Assembly: GCF_014649915.1 (NCBI RefSeq)
Contig: NZ_BMTY01000026.1
Span: forward strand, 50,302-109,371
Length of the DNA: 59,070 bases
From: Streptomyces toxytricini
GTDB lineage: Bacteria; Actinomycetota; Actinomycetes; Streptomycetales; Streptomycetaceae
Reading direction: 5' to 3'
The notes under the pieces are model-generated. The model was not told the DNA's origin. It saw nothing but the letters and a program-made list of their open reading frames with translations, and searched no databases. Below, in pieces: positions 21,129 to 31,977 of this stretch. How positions within the stretch are numbered: the first letter of the stretch is position 1; every line of letters begins with the position of its first letter. The position numbers and the translations under genes are program-made.

Positions 21129-23824
21129 CCGACGGCACGGGCATACGCAGGCTGACCCTCGGCAACGGGCTGCGCGTACTGATCGACACGACCGCCGCGG
21201 GCGGCCTCACGGCGGTCTCGGTGCACTACGGGGTCGGCTTCCGCTCGGAGCCCGAAGGAAGCGCCGGCGTCGCACACCTGCTGGAACACATGATGTTCGA
21301 GGGCAGCGAACGCTTCCCCGACCGCGCCTATTTCGCCGACCTCCTGGCCGGCGGCGGATCCGCCGAGGGCACCACCCACCAGGACTACACGGACTACGTC
21401 CACGTCGTTCCCGCCATGGCCCTGGAGCGCGCGCTGGCCGCCGAGGCCGATCGGATGCGCGCCCCCCGCTTCACCGCGGACGCCCTCGCCGAGCAACTCG
21501 ACGGCATCGAGGCCGAGGTCAAGGCCGCCGTGTACGACGCTCCGCTCGGCGGCCTGCCCTGGCCTCTGCTGCCCGCACTGCTCTACGACCGCTGGGCCAA
21601 CACCCACGACGGCTACGGCGACCTGCCCGACCTCGCCCGCCTGACCCCCGAGGACTGCGCCCGCTTCTTCCGCGAGCACTACGCCCCCGGCAACGCCGTA
21701 CTCACGGTGAGCGGCGCGGACGACCCCGAACAGGTCGCCGCCCTCGTCACCCGGCACTTCGCCGCGGTTCCGGCCGGACCCGGCCGGCCCGGGACAGCGC
21801 ACCGCCCGGTCCTGGCCGAACCCCCGCTCACCGCGGACCGGGTGAGCGTACGGACCGTGCCCGGCGGTGGCGCCGTCTGCCTCGGCTACCGGTTGCCCGA
21901 CCCTGCGACCGACCTCGACGGCTACCTCGCCCGGCTCGTGGCAGCCCGCCTGCTGGCCGTTGCGCCGGTCGACGCGGGCTGCGGATTCTTCGGCCCGCTG
22001 GACGCGCTCGACCCCGACACCCTCGTCATCACCCTGCCCGCCGCCGACGAGGACGGGGTGCGTGCCGCCCTGCACCGCGTGGACGAGGCGCTGCGCGCCA
22101 TCACGGACGTCGCGGAGGTCACCGACGCCGACGTCCGGCAGGCGGCCCGGCGGCTCGCCGACGACCACCTGCGCGCCCATCACGGGCCGGGGCCCCGGGC
22201 CCGCGCACTCGGCCGGCTGGAGATCCTCTTCGGCGAGCCGTCCCTCCTCGACGAGCTGCCCGCCCGCCTGCGGGCCCTCGGCGCCGGCGAGGTCCGCGAG
22301 GCCGCCGCTGCGCTGGCCGCGGGACACCGGGCGGTGCTGGCGCTGCTCCCGGGCGGCACCCCGGTCCCCTTCCGCGGCCTGGGCGCGGCCGCCCGCGCCG
22401 CCGCCCCGCTTCCCGCGCCCGCCACTCCCGCCACCGCCACTCCCGCCGGCACCGCGGCATGCGCTGCTTCGCCCACCTCTCCCGCGGACGCCACCGGCAC
22501 CGCCAACGCCAGGGGCACCGCGGCATCCGCTGCCTCTCCCACCCCTCCCTGTCCCACCACCGCAGCACCCGCTGCCTCTTCCGTATCTCCCGCCCCCACC
22601 GGCACCCCGGCCGCGCTGCGGCTGCCCGCATTCGCCGAGGCCGGAACCGGGCCCGCCGCGGGCCGCCCGGCCGTGCCCGCCGTGACCGCCGTACGCGACA
22701 CCCGGGCGCCGCTCGTCGAACTCCGGCTGCGCCTGCCCGCACCCCGCGCGGCCGCTCCCGCCGGCCGCGAACGGCTCGCCCTGGTCCTCGCCGACCGCTG
22801 GACGGCCCGGTTCCCCGCGTACGGGTCCGTGTCCACGACTGTGGAGAACGGCGCCGTCCTGCTCGACGCCTGGCTGCCCGCACCCGCCCCCGACCCGGTG
22901 CTGTTCGCCGACCTGCTCGGCGCCCCGCCCACGGCCGCCGAACTCGCCGCCGTGGAACCGCGGGCCCGTGCCCGCATGGGAAGCCGGGTGAGCAGCCCGG
23001 CCTGGCTCGCCGAACAGGCCCTGCGACAGCAGCTCCCGGCCGGCGAGCCCGGCGCGGGTACCGCCCAGGCTGCCTCCGTCCAACCGCTGTACGCGGGCGG
23101 CATCGAGCTCACCGCCGTCGGCGACCTCGATCCCGAGGTCTGGGTCGCGGCGGCGACCGCCGCCCTACGTCCGCTCGCCTCGTCCCTCGGCGCGCCGAAC
23201 AGCGCGCACGCCCGGCTCCCCGCCGTCACCGAGGGCCTCTCGCTGCTGAGCCTGCCCCGGGCCCTGCCCGCGACCGCCGCCCACCTGCTGTGGGCCACGC
23301 CCGAGCCGCCCCCGGCCGGGTCGTTCGCCGCCCGCTGGCTGGCGGTGGCCGTGCTCGGCGGCGGCCAGCCCGGGGCCCGGCTCGCCGCGCTGCGCACGCC
23401 GCAGGCCCCGTACGGCTTCACCTCGTACGCGGGCCGGTTCGGCGACCACGCGGGCACCGGGGCGCTCGTCCAGGTCCGCGCCCAGCTGCCGCCCGTCGGC
23501 GCCGTCGAGGCCGCCGCCCTGGTCCGCGAAGAGCTGCGGCGCGCCGGCACCGAACCGCCGACCGGCGCCGAGGTGGACGCCGCCCGGCGGTACTGCGCGG
23601 GCCAGTTCGCCCTCACGCCGCAGACCCAGGGCTCGCTCGCCGACGCGCTGAGCGCCTGGCTCGCCGCCGGACGCCGGACCGCCGAGCTCGTCGGCTTCCC
23701 CGAGGCCCTGTACGAGGCCCCGGCCACCGAGGTGGCCCGCGACTGCGCGCACCTGTTCGCCCAGCCCGCCTATGCCGGAGTGCTCGCCACACCGGCGGCC
23801 GACCCCGCCGAGGAGACGCCGTGA
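21125..23824 (+). CDS. Fused M16 zinc protease of the lanthipeptide cluster
   Basis: An 899-residue protein. The N-terminal half is an active M16 unit: inverted zinc motif HLLEH at 51-55 with the third ligand Glu131 in GIEAEVKAAV. The C-terminal half is a second M16 unit without the motif (PQAPYGFTSYAGRFGDHAG, ALVREELRRAG). They are joined by a low-complexity Ala/Thr/Pro/Ser linker at about residues 430-520. Most bacterial M16 pairs are separate genes, so the fusion is notable. Its place in the operon (4-bp overlaps at both ends) suggests leader removal or trimming of the modified peptide. Confidence 0.85.
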   Translation: MTDGTGIRRLTLGNGLRVLIDTTAAGGLTAVSVHYGVGFRSEPEGSAGVAHLLEHMMFEGSERFPDRAYFADLLAGGGSAEGTTHQDYTDYVHVVPAMALERALAAEADRMRAPRFTADALAEQLDGIEAEVKAAVYDAPLGGLPWPLLPALLYDRWANTHDGYGDLPDLARLTPEDCARFFREHYAPGNAVLTVSGADDPEQVAALVTRHFAAVPAGPGRPGTAHRPVLAEPPLTADRVSVRTVPGGGAVCLGYRLPDPATDLDGYLARLVAARLLAVAPVDAGCGFFGPLDALDPDTLVITLPAADEDGVRAALHRVDEALRAITDVAEVTDADVRQAARRLADDHLRAHHGPGPRARALGRLEILFGEPSLLDELPARLRALGAGEVREAAAALAAGHRAVLALLPGGTPVPFRGLGAAARAAAPLPAPATPATATPAGTAACAASPTSPADATGTANARGTAASAASPTPPCPTTAAPAASSVSPAPTGTPAALRLPAFAEAGTGPAAGRPAVPAVTAVRDTRAPLVELRLRLPAPRAAAPAGRERLALVLADRWTARFPAYGSVSTTVENGAVLLDAWLPAPAPDPVLFADLLGAPPTAAELAAVEPRARARMGSRVSSPAWLAEQALRQQLPAGEPGAGTAQAASVQPLYAGGIELTAVGDLDPEVWVAAATAALRPLASSLGAPNSAHARLPAVTEGLSLLSLPRALPATAAHLLWATPEPPPAGSFAARWLAVAVLGGGQPGARLAALRTPQAPYGFTSYAGRFGDHAGTGALVQVRAQLPPVGAVEAAALVREELRRAGTEPPTGAEVDAARRYCAGQFALTPQTQGSLADALSAWLAAGRRTAELVGFPEALYEAPATEVARDCAHLFAQPAYAGVLATPAADPAEETP

Positions 23825-24966
23825 CCCGCACCACCGCCGCCCGCACCGAACTCCGTTTCCAGCCCGTCGACCTCGACACCGCGCCCGAGGTCGACGCCCT
23901 GTTGCGGCGCATCGGCACGGGCCCCTTCGACCGCGCGGACCTCACCGCGCTGCAGGGCCGCAACGACACCTGGGCCGGCCGGACGACGGGCGGCGCCCGC
24001 GTCTTCGTCAAGCGGCTGACCGGCCCGCGGGAGGACGTACGGGCCCGGATGGACCGCGCGCTCGGCTACGAACGCCTGGTGGCGAACGCCCCGTCCGGCG
24101 TACTGCGCGGACCCGCACTGCTGGGCAGCGACCCGGACTCCGGGCTGCTCGCCTTCGAGTACCTGCACGACGCGCGCAGCGGCGCCGAGCTGATGGCAGA
24201 CCAGGAGTTCACACCGGAACTCGCCCACCGCTCCGGCGCCGCCCTCGGGCGGCTGCACGCCTGCCCGGTCCGGCAGCAGGACCAGCTTGAGCGCAGCACT
24301 CCCGCCATGCCCTCGCCGGAGCTGCTGGAGGCGCTGCCCGCCGCCGCGTTCGAGGAGTTCAGCGGGGCGGAGCTGGAGACCTGGCGGCTGCTGCAGAACG
24401 ACGCGCAGCTGATCGGGTCGGTGCACCGGCTGCTCGCCGACGAACGGGCGGCGCCGCGCGTGCCTGCCCACTGCGACCTGCGGATGGACCAGTTCCTGAT
24501 CAGCGGACACCCCGGGGCGGACAGCCGGCTGCACGTGGCCGACTGGGAGGAGTTCCGCCTCGCCGACCCCGCCCGCGACGTGGGCGGCTTCGCCGGCGAA
24601 TGGCTGCACCGCGCGGTGCACGACATCGTCACCTCCCGCGGTGACGCCGACACCGCCGCCTTCGCCGGGCTGTCCATGACGCGCGAGACCGTGCTCGCCC
24701 GCGGCGCGGAGAAGATCGCCCGGCTGCGCCCGTTCGTCCAGGAGTTCTGGCGCGGCTACCGCGACGCGCGGCCCGACGCCGATCCGGGCCTGGCCGAGCG
24801 CGCCACCGCCTTCGCGGGCTGGCACCTGCTGGACCGGCTGCTGGCCGGGGCCATGCGCTCCAACCGGCTGCTCGGCATCGAGCGGGCCGCCGCCGGCATC
24901 GGCCGCACGGCCCTGCTCGACCCCGCCCGCTTCACCCACGTCGTCGGACTCGGAGACGCCTCGTGA
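23821..24966 (+). CDS. APH-fold Ser/Thr kinase, LanK-like (class V synthetase)
   Basis: A 381-residue protein with a complete kinase core: Lys64 in VFVKRL for ATP, catalytic loop HCDLRMDQF at 217-225 (Asp219; Gln instead of the usual Asn at 224), and the Mg-binding DWEEFRLADPARD at 241-253. This APH/TvaC/LxmK-type kinase is expected to phosphorylate core Ser/Thr before elimination. It overlaps the protease stop (GTGA) and its own stop overlaps the lyase start. Together with the HopA1-like gene it defines the class V assignment. Confidence 0.8.
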   Translation: MTRTTAARTELRFQPVDLDTAPEVDALLRRIGTGPFDRADLTALQGRNDTWAGRTTGGARVFVKRLTGPREDVRARMDRALGYERLVANAPSGVLRGPALLGSDPDSGLLAFEYLHDARSGAELMADQEFTPELAHRSGAALGRLHACPVRQQDQLERSTPAMPSPELLEALPAAAFEEFSGAELETWRLLQNDAQLIGSVHRLLADERAAPRVPAHCDLRMDQFLISGHPGADSRLHVADWEEFRLADPARDVGGFAGEWLHRAVHDIVTSRGDADTAAFAGLSMTRETVLARGAEKIARLRPFVQEFWRGYRDARPDADPGLAERATAFAGWHLLDRLLAGAMRSNRLLGIERAAAGIGRTALLDPARFTHVVGLGDAS

Positions 24967-25976
24967 CCACCGCCGCAGCCCCCACCGAGCAGCTCGCCCC
25001 CGGACCGGCCACCGCCGAACCGGCGCCGGCCTCCCCCCTGGCGCCCGGCCTCGCCGATGCCCTGGCGCGGATCCACCTCTCCGCCGACGGCCTCACCGCC
25101 ACCGTCGGGCCCCGCACCATCGGGGGCGAATCCGCCCGCGAACTCCAGCAGCGGCTGGGGGCGGCGCTGTACGAGGTGTTCCACACGGGCCGAGCCGAGG
25201 CGGACACCCGCCGCCGGAGCATGGCCCCGCGGGACCGCGGCTTCGAGCGGGAGCTGGCGGCGGCGCTGCCGCACCGCGAGATCCAGCGCACCGGCGTCCT
25301 GCTCCGGGCCCCGCAGGAACCGGGCAGCGGTGAGGCGCTGGTGTCCTGGGACGGTGTACGCGTCCGGGTCCCCGTGGACCGGCTGACCGCGGACGGCCCG
25401 CTCGTCGCCGGCGCCGAGGTGCGCTCCCCCGCCTCCCCGGCCCGCCCCGCGCTCTCGCCCGGGTTCTTCTACGCCATGGGCTCCCGCGAACCGCGCTTCG
25501 ACGACGAACTGCTCCGGGTCTACGTCCACATCACCGAACCCCGACGCGCCCCGCTGGTCTGGGGGACCGTACTGGAGCAGCTGGAGGCGGCGGGCGCCGG
25601 CTACCACGCCAAGGTCCTGTCGGGTCCGGCCGACTACCCGCGGCGCGACGCCCTCGTCGTCTACCTGGGCAGCGAGTCCTGGGGCGCCTGCCACGCCATC
25701 GCCGATGCCGTCCGCGCCCTGCCCGGCACCGGCCCGGACACCTCGGTCTTCGCCCACCGGCTCGGGCCCGGCACGGCCGTGGCCTGGGAGCCGGACGACC
25801 CCCGGCCCGGCGCGGGCGGGCTGAGCTTCGGCCAGCACCGCGCGTCGGCGCTGGCCGAGGCGGCCGTACGGGCCAGGACCGGTTCCGAGAGCGCGCACGA
25901 GGCGTTCAGCAGCGCGGGCATCGACCCGGGCGCCCCCTACCGGAACCTGGCCTCTCCGGACCTCCCCGCCCGCTGA
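24963..25976 (+). CDS. HopA1-like lyase (class V synthetase component)
   Basis: A 337-residue protein of the HopA1/T3SS-effector-like family. After an Ala/Pro-rich start come RIHLSADGLTATVGPRTIGG and the core features PGFFYAMGS, YVHITEPRRAPLVWGTVLEQ, AGYHAKVLSGPADYPRRDAL, PGTGPDTSVFAHRLGPGTAV and the GGLSFGQHRASALAEA end. HopA1-like proteins in thioamitide (TvaD) and class V lanthipeptide loci eliminate phosphate from pSer/pThr to give Dha/Dhb. It overlaps the kinase stop by 4 bp. The C-terminus is complete. Confidence 0.8.
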   Translation: MTTAAAPTEQLAPGPATAEPAPASPLAPGLADALARIHLSADGLTATVGPRTIGGESARELQQRLGAALYEVFHTGRAEADTRRRSMAPRDRGFERELAAALPHREIQRTGVLLRAPQEPGSGEALVSWDGVRVRVPVDRLTADGPLVAGAEVRSPASPARPALSPGFFYAMGSREPRFDDELLRVYVHITEPRRAPLVWGTVLEQLEAAGAGYHAKVLSGPADYPRRDALVVYLGSESWGACHAIADAVRALPGTGPDTSVFAHRLGPGTAVAWEPDDPRPGAGGLSFGQHRASALAEAAVRARTGSESAHEAFSSAGIDPGAPYRNLASPDLPAR

Positions 25977-26061
25977 GCGGGCCGGCGGCCCGCGCCGAAC
26001 GGGCCGCCGGCCCCGTAGGACTCCCATCCCCCACCCCCCCACCCAGGCGGAAGGCAGCACC

Positions 26062-26834
<773 letters not shown>

Positions 26835-26859
<25 letters not shown>

Positions 26860-28412
26860 AACTCGCCCTCCTGCGCAGCAGTCTGCGCCGCAGTACCGCC
26901 CGTGCCGTGGGGTTCGTCGCCGGCACCGTCATCAGTGTGGCCGGGGCCTGCTACGCGGCGGTGGGCCTGGCCCTGGGCCAAGGCGAGCCGGACGCGCCCG
27001 ATGTCGCCGTCCTGGCCTTCGCCGGGCTGGCCGTCGCCTGGCTGGTGCTGCCGCTGTCCTTCGGGGCGGGTGGCGACGAGAGCTCGGATCCGACCCGGCT
27101 CGCCGTACTGCCCGTCCGGCCGCGCCGCCTGATCGCCGGGGCCACCGCCTCCGCGCTCATCGGCCCGGGGCCGCTGTGCACGCTGGTCCTGATCACCGGA
27201 GCGGTCGTCGGCGCCGCCGAGGGCGCGTTGGGCAGCTTCTCCGCCGCGTTGGTCACCGTCCTCGCCGTTCCGCTGATGCTGCTGCTGTGCGTGGTCGCCT
27301 CCCGGGCCCTCCTGGCCTCGTTCGCCCGCGCGCTGACCGGTCGGCGCGGCAAGGACGCCGCCGCCCTCGGCGGCGTACTGACCGCGGTCGGCGGCTACGC
27401 CGCCTACCTGCTGCTGACCACCGCCGGCTCGGGGCTCGCCCTGCCGCCCCTCGTCGTACGGGTCCTGCGCTGGACGCCGCCGGGCTGGCCGGCCGACGCG
27501 ATCCGGGCCGCCGCCGACGGCAGGACCGCCACCGCCCTGCTCGAACTGGCGGGCACCGCCGCCCTGATCGCGCTGCTGATGGTGTGGTGGCACGCCTCCC
27601 TGGCCCGGTTGATGACCACGACGGACTCATCCACTGCCCAGGCCGTCAAGGTCCGGGCGGGCCGGACGACGGGACTGCGGGCCCGGCTGCTCACCTCCAG
27701 CCGGACCCTGCTCGTCGCCCACCACCAGTTCAGCGCCTTCGCACGGTCGCCGCGGCACCGGATGACGATGATCGCGGCACTGGCGTACGCCCTGCTGTTC
27801 CCGGTCGTGATGGCGGCGGTCGGCATGCGGACCCCGTACGCCGCCGTCGGCGGCGCCTGGGTCTTCGGACTGACCGTCCCCGGCGTGCTGTTCGCACTCG
27901 ACGGCTCCGCGATCTGGAGCAACGTCGCGACGCTGCGCACCGTGGCGCACGCCCGCGCCGAACTCGTCGGCCGGCTGCTCCCCCAGCTGGTGGTCATCGC
28001 GCCGTGGCTCACCGCCGTCGCCACCGGCGTCGCCCTCGTCTCCGGGCGCACCGACCAGCTCGCGGCCGCGCTCGGGGTCAGCTTCGCGCTGCTCGGGGTG
28101 ACCTTCGCGATGGGCATGGCCATCAGCGTGTTCCACCCCTACCCGTACCCCGAGGACCCGTGGAGCGTGAGTGCGCCCGGCCAGAGCGGCGGCTACCACC
28201 TGGCGAATTTCCTCAGCTCCATCCTCGGCGTGGTGGCGGTCGTCCCGGTGATCGCGGGCGCGATCGCGCTGAACGGCTCCGTCTTCTTGTGGCTGCTGCT
28301 GCCCCTGGGTACGGCGTACGGCCTGCTGGCCGTCCTGGTCACCCTGCGCACCATGGGACGGCGCCTGTTCGACAAGGCGCCCGAGATCCTCACCACCCTG
28401 CGGATGTCCTGA
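26835..28412 (+). CDS. ABC transporter permease (two-component type)
   Basis: A 525-residue membrane protein. Start ATG after AAGGGAGGGAGCC, inside the end of the ATPase gene. It has about ten hydrophobic helices in two blocks (residues 20-70 and 95-240; 310-510), joined by a polar loop. A HPYPYPEDPWSVSAPGQSG loop precedes the last helices. Partner of the ATPase encoded just upstream. Confidence 0.82.
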
Positions 28413-28441
28413 CCCACCGACCGGACGAAGGAACCACGACG

Positions 28442-30253
28442 ATGAAGGACTCGGCCACCCGCTCCCTGCTCGGACACGCCCGCCCACAGCGCAAGGCCCT
28501 GATCGCAGGCGCGGCACTGAGCGCGCTCGGCGGGGTCGCCGGCCTCGCCCAGCCGCTGGTGGCCAAGTCGTTCGTCGAGACGCTGGCCGTCGACGAGCCG
28601 GTCTCCCGCCAAGTGCTGCTCCTCGCCCTGCTGATCGTGGGCGGCGCGCTGACCAGCGCGTTCGGCATGTACGCCGTCGAACGGGCGGCCGAGAGCGTGG
28701 TACTGGGCGCCCGCAGGCAGCTGATCTCACGGCTGCCCCGGCTGCGGGTCGCGGACCTGGACCAGCGGCCGCCCGGCGATCTCATATCCCGGGTGACGGC
28801 CGACACCACCCTGCTGCGCGAGGCAGCGACCAACAACCTCGTCGACACGCTCATCGGCTCCGTCACCCTGCTCGGCATGCTGGTCCTGATGGCCTGGCTC
28901 GACGTCGTCCTCTTCCTCGCCGTGCTCGGTGTCGTCTTCGCCATCGGCGCGTGCACGGCCCTGGTCATGCCCCGCATCGCCCGAGCGAGCAAGGAGGCCC
29001 AGGAAGCCCTCGGCGAGCTGGGTTCGGGGCTGGAGCGGCTGCTCGGAGCGATCCGTACGGTCAAGGCGAGCGGCGCCGAACAGCGGGAGAGCACCGCCCT
29101 GGAAGGTTCGGCGCACGGCGCCTGGCAGGCGGGCCTGCGGGCCGCCCGCTGGGGTGCGGTGGCCGGCACCTCCAGCGGCCTGGTGGTGCAGCTGGCGTTC
29201 CTGACCGTGCTCGGCCTGGGCGGGGCACGGGTCGCGAACGGGTCCATGAGCGTCGCCTCGCTGATCGGCTTCCTGCTGTACCTGTTCTACCTGGTGGGAC
29301 CGGTCGCGCAGCTGGCGAGCGGCATCAGCGGCCTCCAGGTGGGCACCGCCGCGGTCCGGCGCATCAACGAGGTGTTGGAACTCTCCCCCGAGGAGGGGGA
29401 GGATCCGGCCGGGTCCTGCGGCACGGCCGCCGGCCGTGCCCCGGCGGCAGCCGAGGCCGACCAGGGCGCCGGGATCGTCTTCCGGGACGTCGTCTTCCGC
29501 TACCGCGAGGACGGCCGACCCGTCCTGGACGGGGCCGGCTTCGAGATCAGCCCCGGCGGACTGACCGCCGTCGTCGGACCCTCCGGGACGGGCAAGAGCA
29601 CGTTGTTCGCCCTGTTGGAGCGCTTCTACGACATCGAGGGCGGCAGCATCACCGTCGACGGGCGCGACCTGCGCGACTGGAATCCGACCGAGCTGCGCCG
29701 GAACATCGGCTACGTCGAGCAGGACGCCCCGGTGCTGGCGGGCACCCTGCGCGACAACCTGATGCTCGCCGCCTCCGGCGCGAGCCCGGACGAACTCCGG
29801 CGCGTACTGGAGCAGGTACGGCTCACCGCCCTGGTCGACAGCCTGCCGCAGGGCCTCGACACGGAGGTCGGCCACCGGGGCGCAGCCCTGTCCGGCGGCC
29901 AGCGCCAGCGGATCGCCATCGCCCGCGCGCTGCTGCGACGGCCCCGGCTCCTGCTGCTCGACGAGGCCACCTCGCAGCTCGACGCGCTCAACGAGAGCGA
30001 GCTGCGCGAGGTCGTCGCGGAGATCGCACGCACCACCACCGTCCTGGTGATCGCCCACCGCCTGTCCACGGTGACCGGCGCCCGGCGCATCCTCGTCCTG
30101 GAGGACGGCCGGGTGCGGGCCGCCGGCACACACGCCGAACTCCTCCGGGAGGGCGGGCTGTACGCGAGGCTGGCCGCGACCCAGATGCTCGGCACCACCC
30201 AGCCGGAGCCGGAGCCGGAGCCGGCGCCGGCGCCGGCGCCGGCCGCCGACTGA
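28442..30253 (+). CDS. ABC exporter, fused membrane and ATPase domains
   Basis: A 603-residue half-transporter of the ABCB/MsbA type. A six-helix membrane domain occupies residues 15-300 and an ATPase 330-580, with Walker A VGPSGTGKS, signature LSGGQRQR, Walker B LLLLDEATSQ and a VIAHRLSTV switch. There is no N-terminal C39 peptidase domain, so leader removal must come from elsewhere (the M16 protease). The C-terminal tail is a Glu-Pro/Ala-Pro repeat. Last gene of the cluster in this direction; probably the main exporter of the modified peptide. Confidence 0.9.
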   Translation: MKDSATRSLLGHARPQRKALIAGAALSALGGVAGLAQPLVAKSFVETLAVDEPVSRQVLLLALLIVGGALTSAFGMYAVERAAESVVLGARRQLISRLPRLRVADLDQRPPGDLISRVTADTTLLREAATNNLVDTLIGSVTLLGMLVLMAWLDVVLFLAVLGVVFAIGACTALVMPRIARASKEAQEALGELGSGLERLLGAIRTVKASGAEQRESTALEGSAHGAWQAGLRAARWGAVAGTSSGLVVQLAFLTVLGLGGARVANGSMSVASLIGFLLYLFYLVGPVAQLASGISGLQVGTAAVRRINEVLELSPEEGEDPAGSCGTAAGRAPAAAEADQGAGIVFRDVVFRYREDGRPVLDGAGFEISPGGLTAVVGPSGTGKSTLFALLERFYDIEGGSITVDGRDLRDWNPTELRRNIGYVEQDAPVLAGTLRDNLMLAASGASPDELRRVLEQVRLTALVDSLPQGLDTEVGHRGAALSGGQRQRIAIARALLRRPRLLLLDEATSQLDALNESELREVVAEIARTTTVLVIAHRLSTVTGARRILVLEDGRVRAAGTHAELLREGGLYARLAATQMLGTTQPEPEPEPAPAPAPAAD

Positions 30254-30349
30254 CCGGCGCCTCGGAGACCTCGCGGTGACCACCGGCATGACGATTCAGG
30301 CCGCCGAGCTGCCTCTCCGGCGTCACGCGCCGGGGTGGGCCGGGAGGGG

Positions 30350-31624
30350 TCAGAACTCCAGCACCTCGCGGTCGAGCGGATAGCGTGCACGGTGGGGTCC
30401 GTCGTGCGGCGAGGGCGTGATCGGGAGGACGCCGGTGGGCTGCAGGCCCAGGTTGTCGTCCCAGATCCGGGGTTCGACCTGTCCGACGACGCGGAACTTG
30501 CGGAAGGTGAACGGCGGGCTGTCGGTCGGGAAGAACTCGGGCGTGGTCATCACCTGGAAGTGCAGGTGCGGCGTGGTCGAGTTGCCGCTGTTGCCGATCA
30601 GCCCGAGGATCCGGCCGGGTTCGACGTGGTCGCCTTCCCGGACCCTGAGCGAGCCGGGCGTCAGGTGCGCGTAGAGCAGGTGGCGGCCCGGCGCGACCTC
30701 CACGGTGACGTGGTTGCCGACGGTCTGCTCGATCGGCGGGACCGGCGGCGTGACGGGCGGCGCGTTGTCCGGGATCCCGTCCCGGACCTCCACGACCCTG
30801 CCGCCGGCCGCCGCCACGACCGGCTGCCGGTAGCTCAGGTAGCTGGTGAGCCGCGTCGGGTCGCCTTCCCGGGTCTGTCCCCGCTCGCCGACCTTGTACC
30901 AGTCGATCGCGAAGCGCTGCGGTACGTAGAAGCGGCCGTTGATCGGGCCGAGGCCGCGGCGGTGGTGGGTGTTGCCGCAGCACGACTCGCTGGAGTACCA
31001 GGTGCCGGGGCGGACCGGCGCGTCCAGGTTCAGCGGAGCGGTGCGGTCGGTCGGGGTGATCTGGACCGTCTCCACGAACGGGGAGGAGCCGGAGGCGGTG
31101 AGGACGGCGCCCGAGAGGTGGTGTTCGAGGACCTCCGGCACTCGCTGACCGCGGTCGAGGGCCAGGTCGAGCCAGACCACCCACTGCTGGGAGCCCGGGA
31201 TCACGGTCGGCGTCGGCCCCGGCGGCGCCGGGGTGTACCCGTCCGCACCGGGCAGGGGGTCGCCCACCGGGTTGGCCGCATCGGCCAGCGCCTGCCCGCT
31301 CAGAAAGCCCACCACCCGGTGCGTTCGCGCGTCCCGGACCTCGACACGGTCCAGCCGCACCCGTGCGCTGCCGGACAGCGCGTTCGTGGTGAGCAGTTCG
31401 TACGAGAGGTGCGTCTTGCCGTCCGTCGCGCGGAACGGCGCCGGTTCGGTCATCACGGCCGCGGTCAACGGCGTGAACTGGGGGCCGGGCGCAGGAGTGG
31501 CGGCGCCGGTGCCGTATCCGGGTGCCGTTGAAGCCGTCAGCATGCCGACCGCGAGCACGGCGGTGACGAGCCCGCGACGCAGCGGACTGCGGCCGGTGCG
31601 GTTGCGGGGGTGGCGCTCTGCCAT
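30350..31624 (-). CDS. Secreted M23-type metallopeptidase-like protein
   Basis: A 424-residue protein. Residues 1-40 are a signal peptide (basic start, then GLVTAVLAVGMLTASTAPG). The middle is a family-specific beta-rich region with a CC pair (SSESCCGNTHHRRG). The C-terminal part has the LytM/M23 pattern: HVTVEVAPGRHLLYAHLTPG, REGDHVEPGRILGLIGNSGN and PHLHFQV. The terminal H-x-H and upstream H-x-x-x-D-like positions would bind zinc. Exported; could trim cell wall or peptides. It converges on the ABC exporter gene and is probably not part of the lanthipeptide cluster, although a protective role cannot be excluded. Confidence 0.8.
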   Translation of the reverse strand: MAERHPRNRTGRSPLRRGLVTAVLAVGMLTASTAPGYGTGAATPAPGPQFTPLTAAVMTEPAPFRATDGKTHLSYELLTTNALSGSARVRLDRVEVRDARTHRVVGFLSGQALADAANPVGDPLPGADGYTPAPPGPTPTVIPGSQQWVVWLDLALDRGQRVPEVLEHHLSGAVLTASGSSPFVETVQITPTDRTAPLNLDAPVRPGTWYSSESCCGNTHHRRGLGPINGRFYVPQRFAIDWYKVGERGQTREGDPTRLTSYLSYRQPVVAAAGGRVVEVRDGIPDNAPPVTPPVPPIEQTVGNHVTVEVAPGRHLLYAHLTPGSLRVREGDHVEPGRILGLIGNSGNSTTPHLHFQVMTTPEFFPTDSPPFTFRKFRVVGQVEPRIWDDNLGLQPTGVLPITPSPHDGPHRARYPLDREVLEF

Positions 31625-31818
31625 GGGGCTCTTCCAGTCGTCGGGTCCGGGCCGCGAAGGGCACGGGCACGCCCCGCGCCGGGGCGCAGGCTCATGTAAC
31701 CGGCCGGGCGGCGCTCCCGGCGCACGGCGCCGGAGTGCGGGCGCCGAACTACACCCGTCCAGCCGCACCGGACCGCCGGGGGGACCGGGTACGCGCCCCA
31801 TCCGTGCCCTCCATGGCA

Positions 31819-31847
31819 AAGCCCCAGATCGGCGACCTGTGGGGCTT
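31819..31847. terminator. Orphan terminator hairpin resembling the tRNA-Gly one
   Basis: AAGCCCCA pairs with TGGGGCTT. The flanks (GGCAAAGCCCCAGATCGGCG and CGACCTG) closely resemble the hairpins behind the two attachment-site copies, but no tRNA sequence precedes it. It lies in a 750-bp region without an intact gene (31,625-32,374). Confidence 0.6.
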
Positions 31848-31977
31848 GTATGTTGTCCCGCAGTGCGGGGTCGGCAGTCCTCCCGGAGCCGGAGCCGTGC
31901 CGCGAGGACCGCCGGGCCGTGCCGTCCCCGACTGGGGCTCCGGTTCAGCCCATTCGGGTCGTCTCGCGGAAGAACCC

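Noticed and set aside
20963..23083. A 706-codon open frame on the minus strand opposite the lanthipeptide genes
   Set aside because: It mirrors the high-GC third positions of the plus-strand genes, is Gly/Arg/Gln-rich without any domain, and has no ribosome site.
20989..23820. A plus-strand frame that would extend the kinase gene by over 900 codons
   Set aside because: It is out of frame with the M16 protease, Arg/Pro/Ala-rich, and the kinase has its own GTG overlapping the protease stop.
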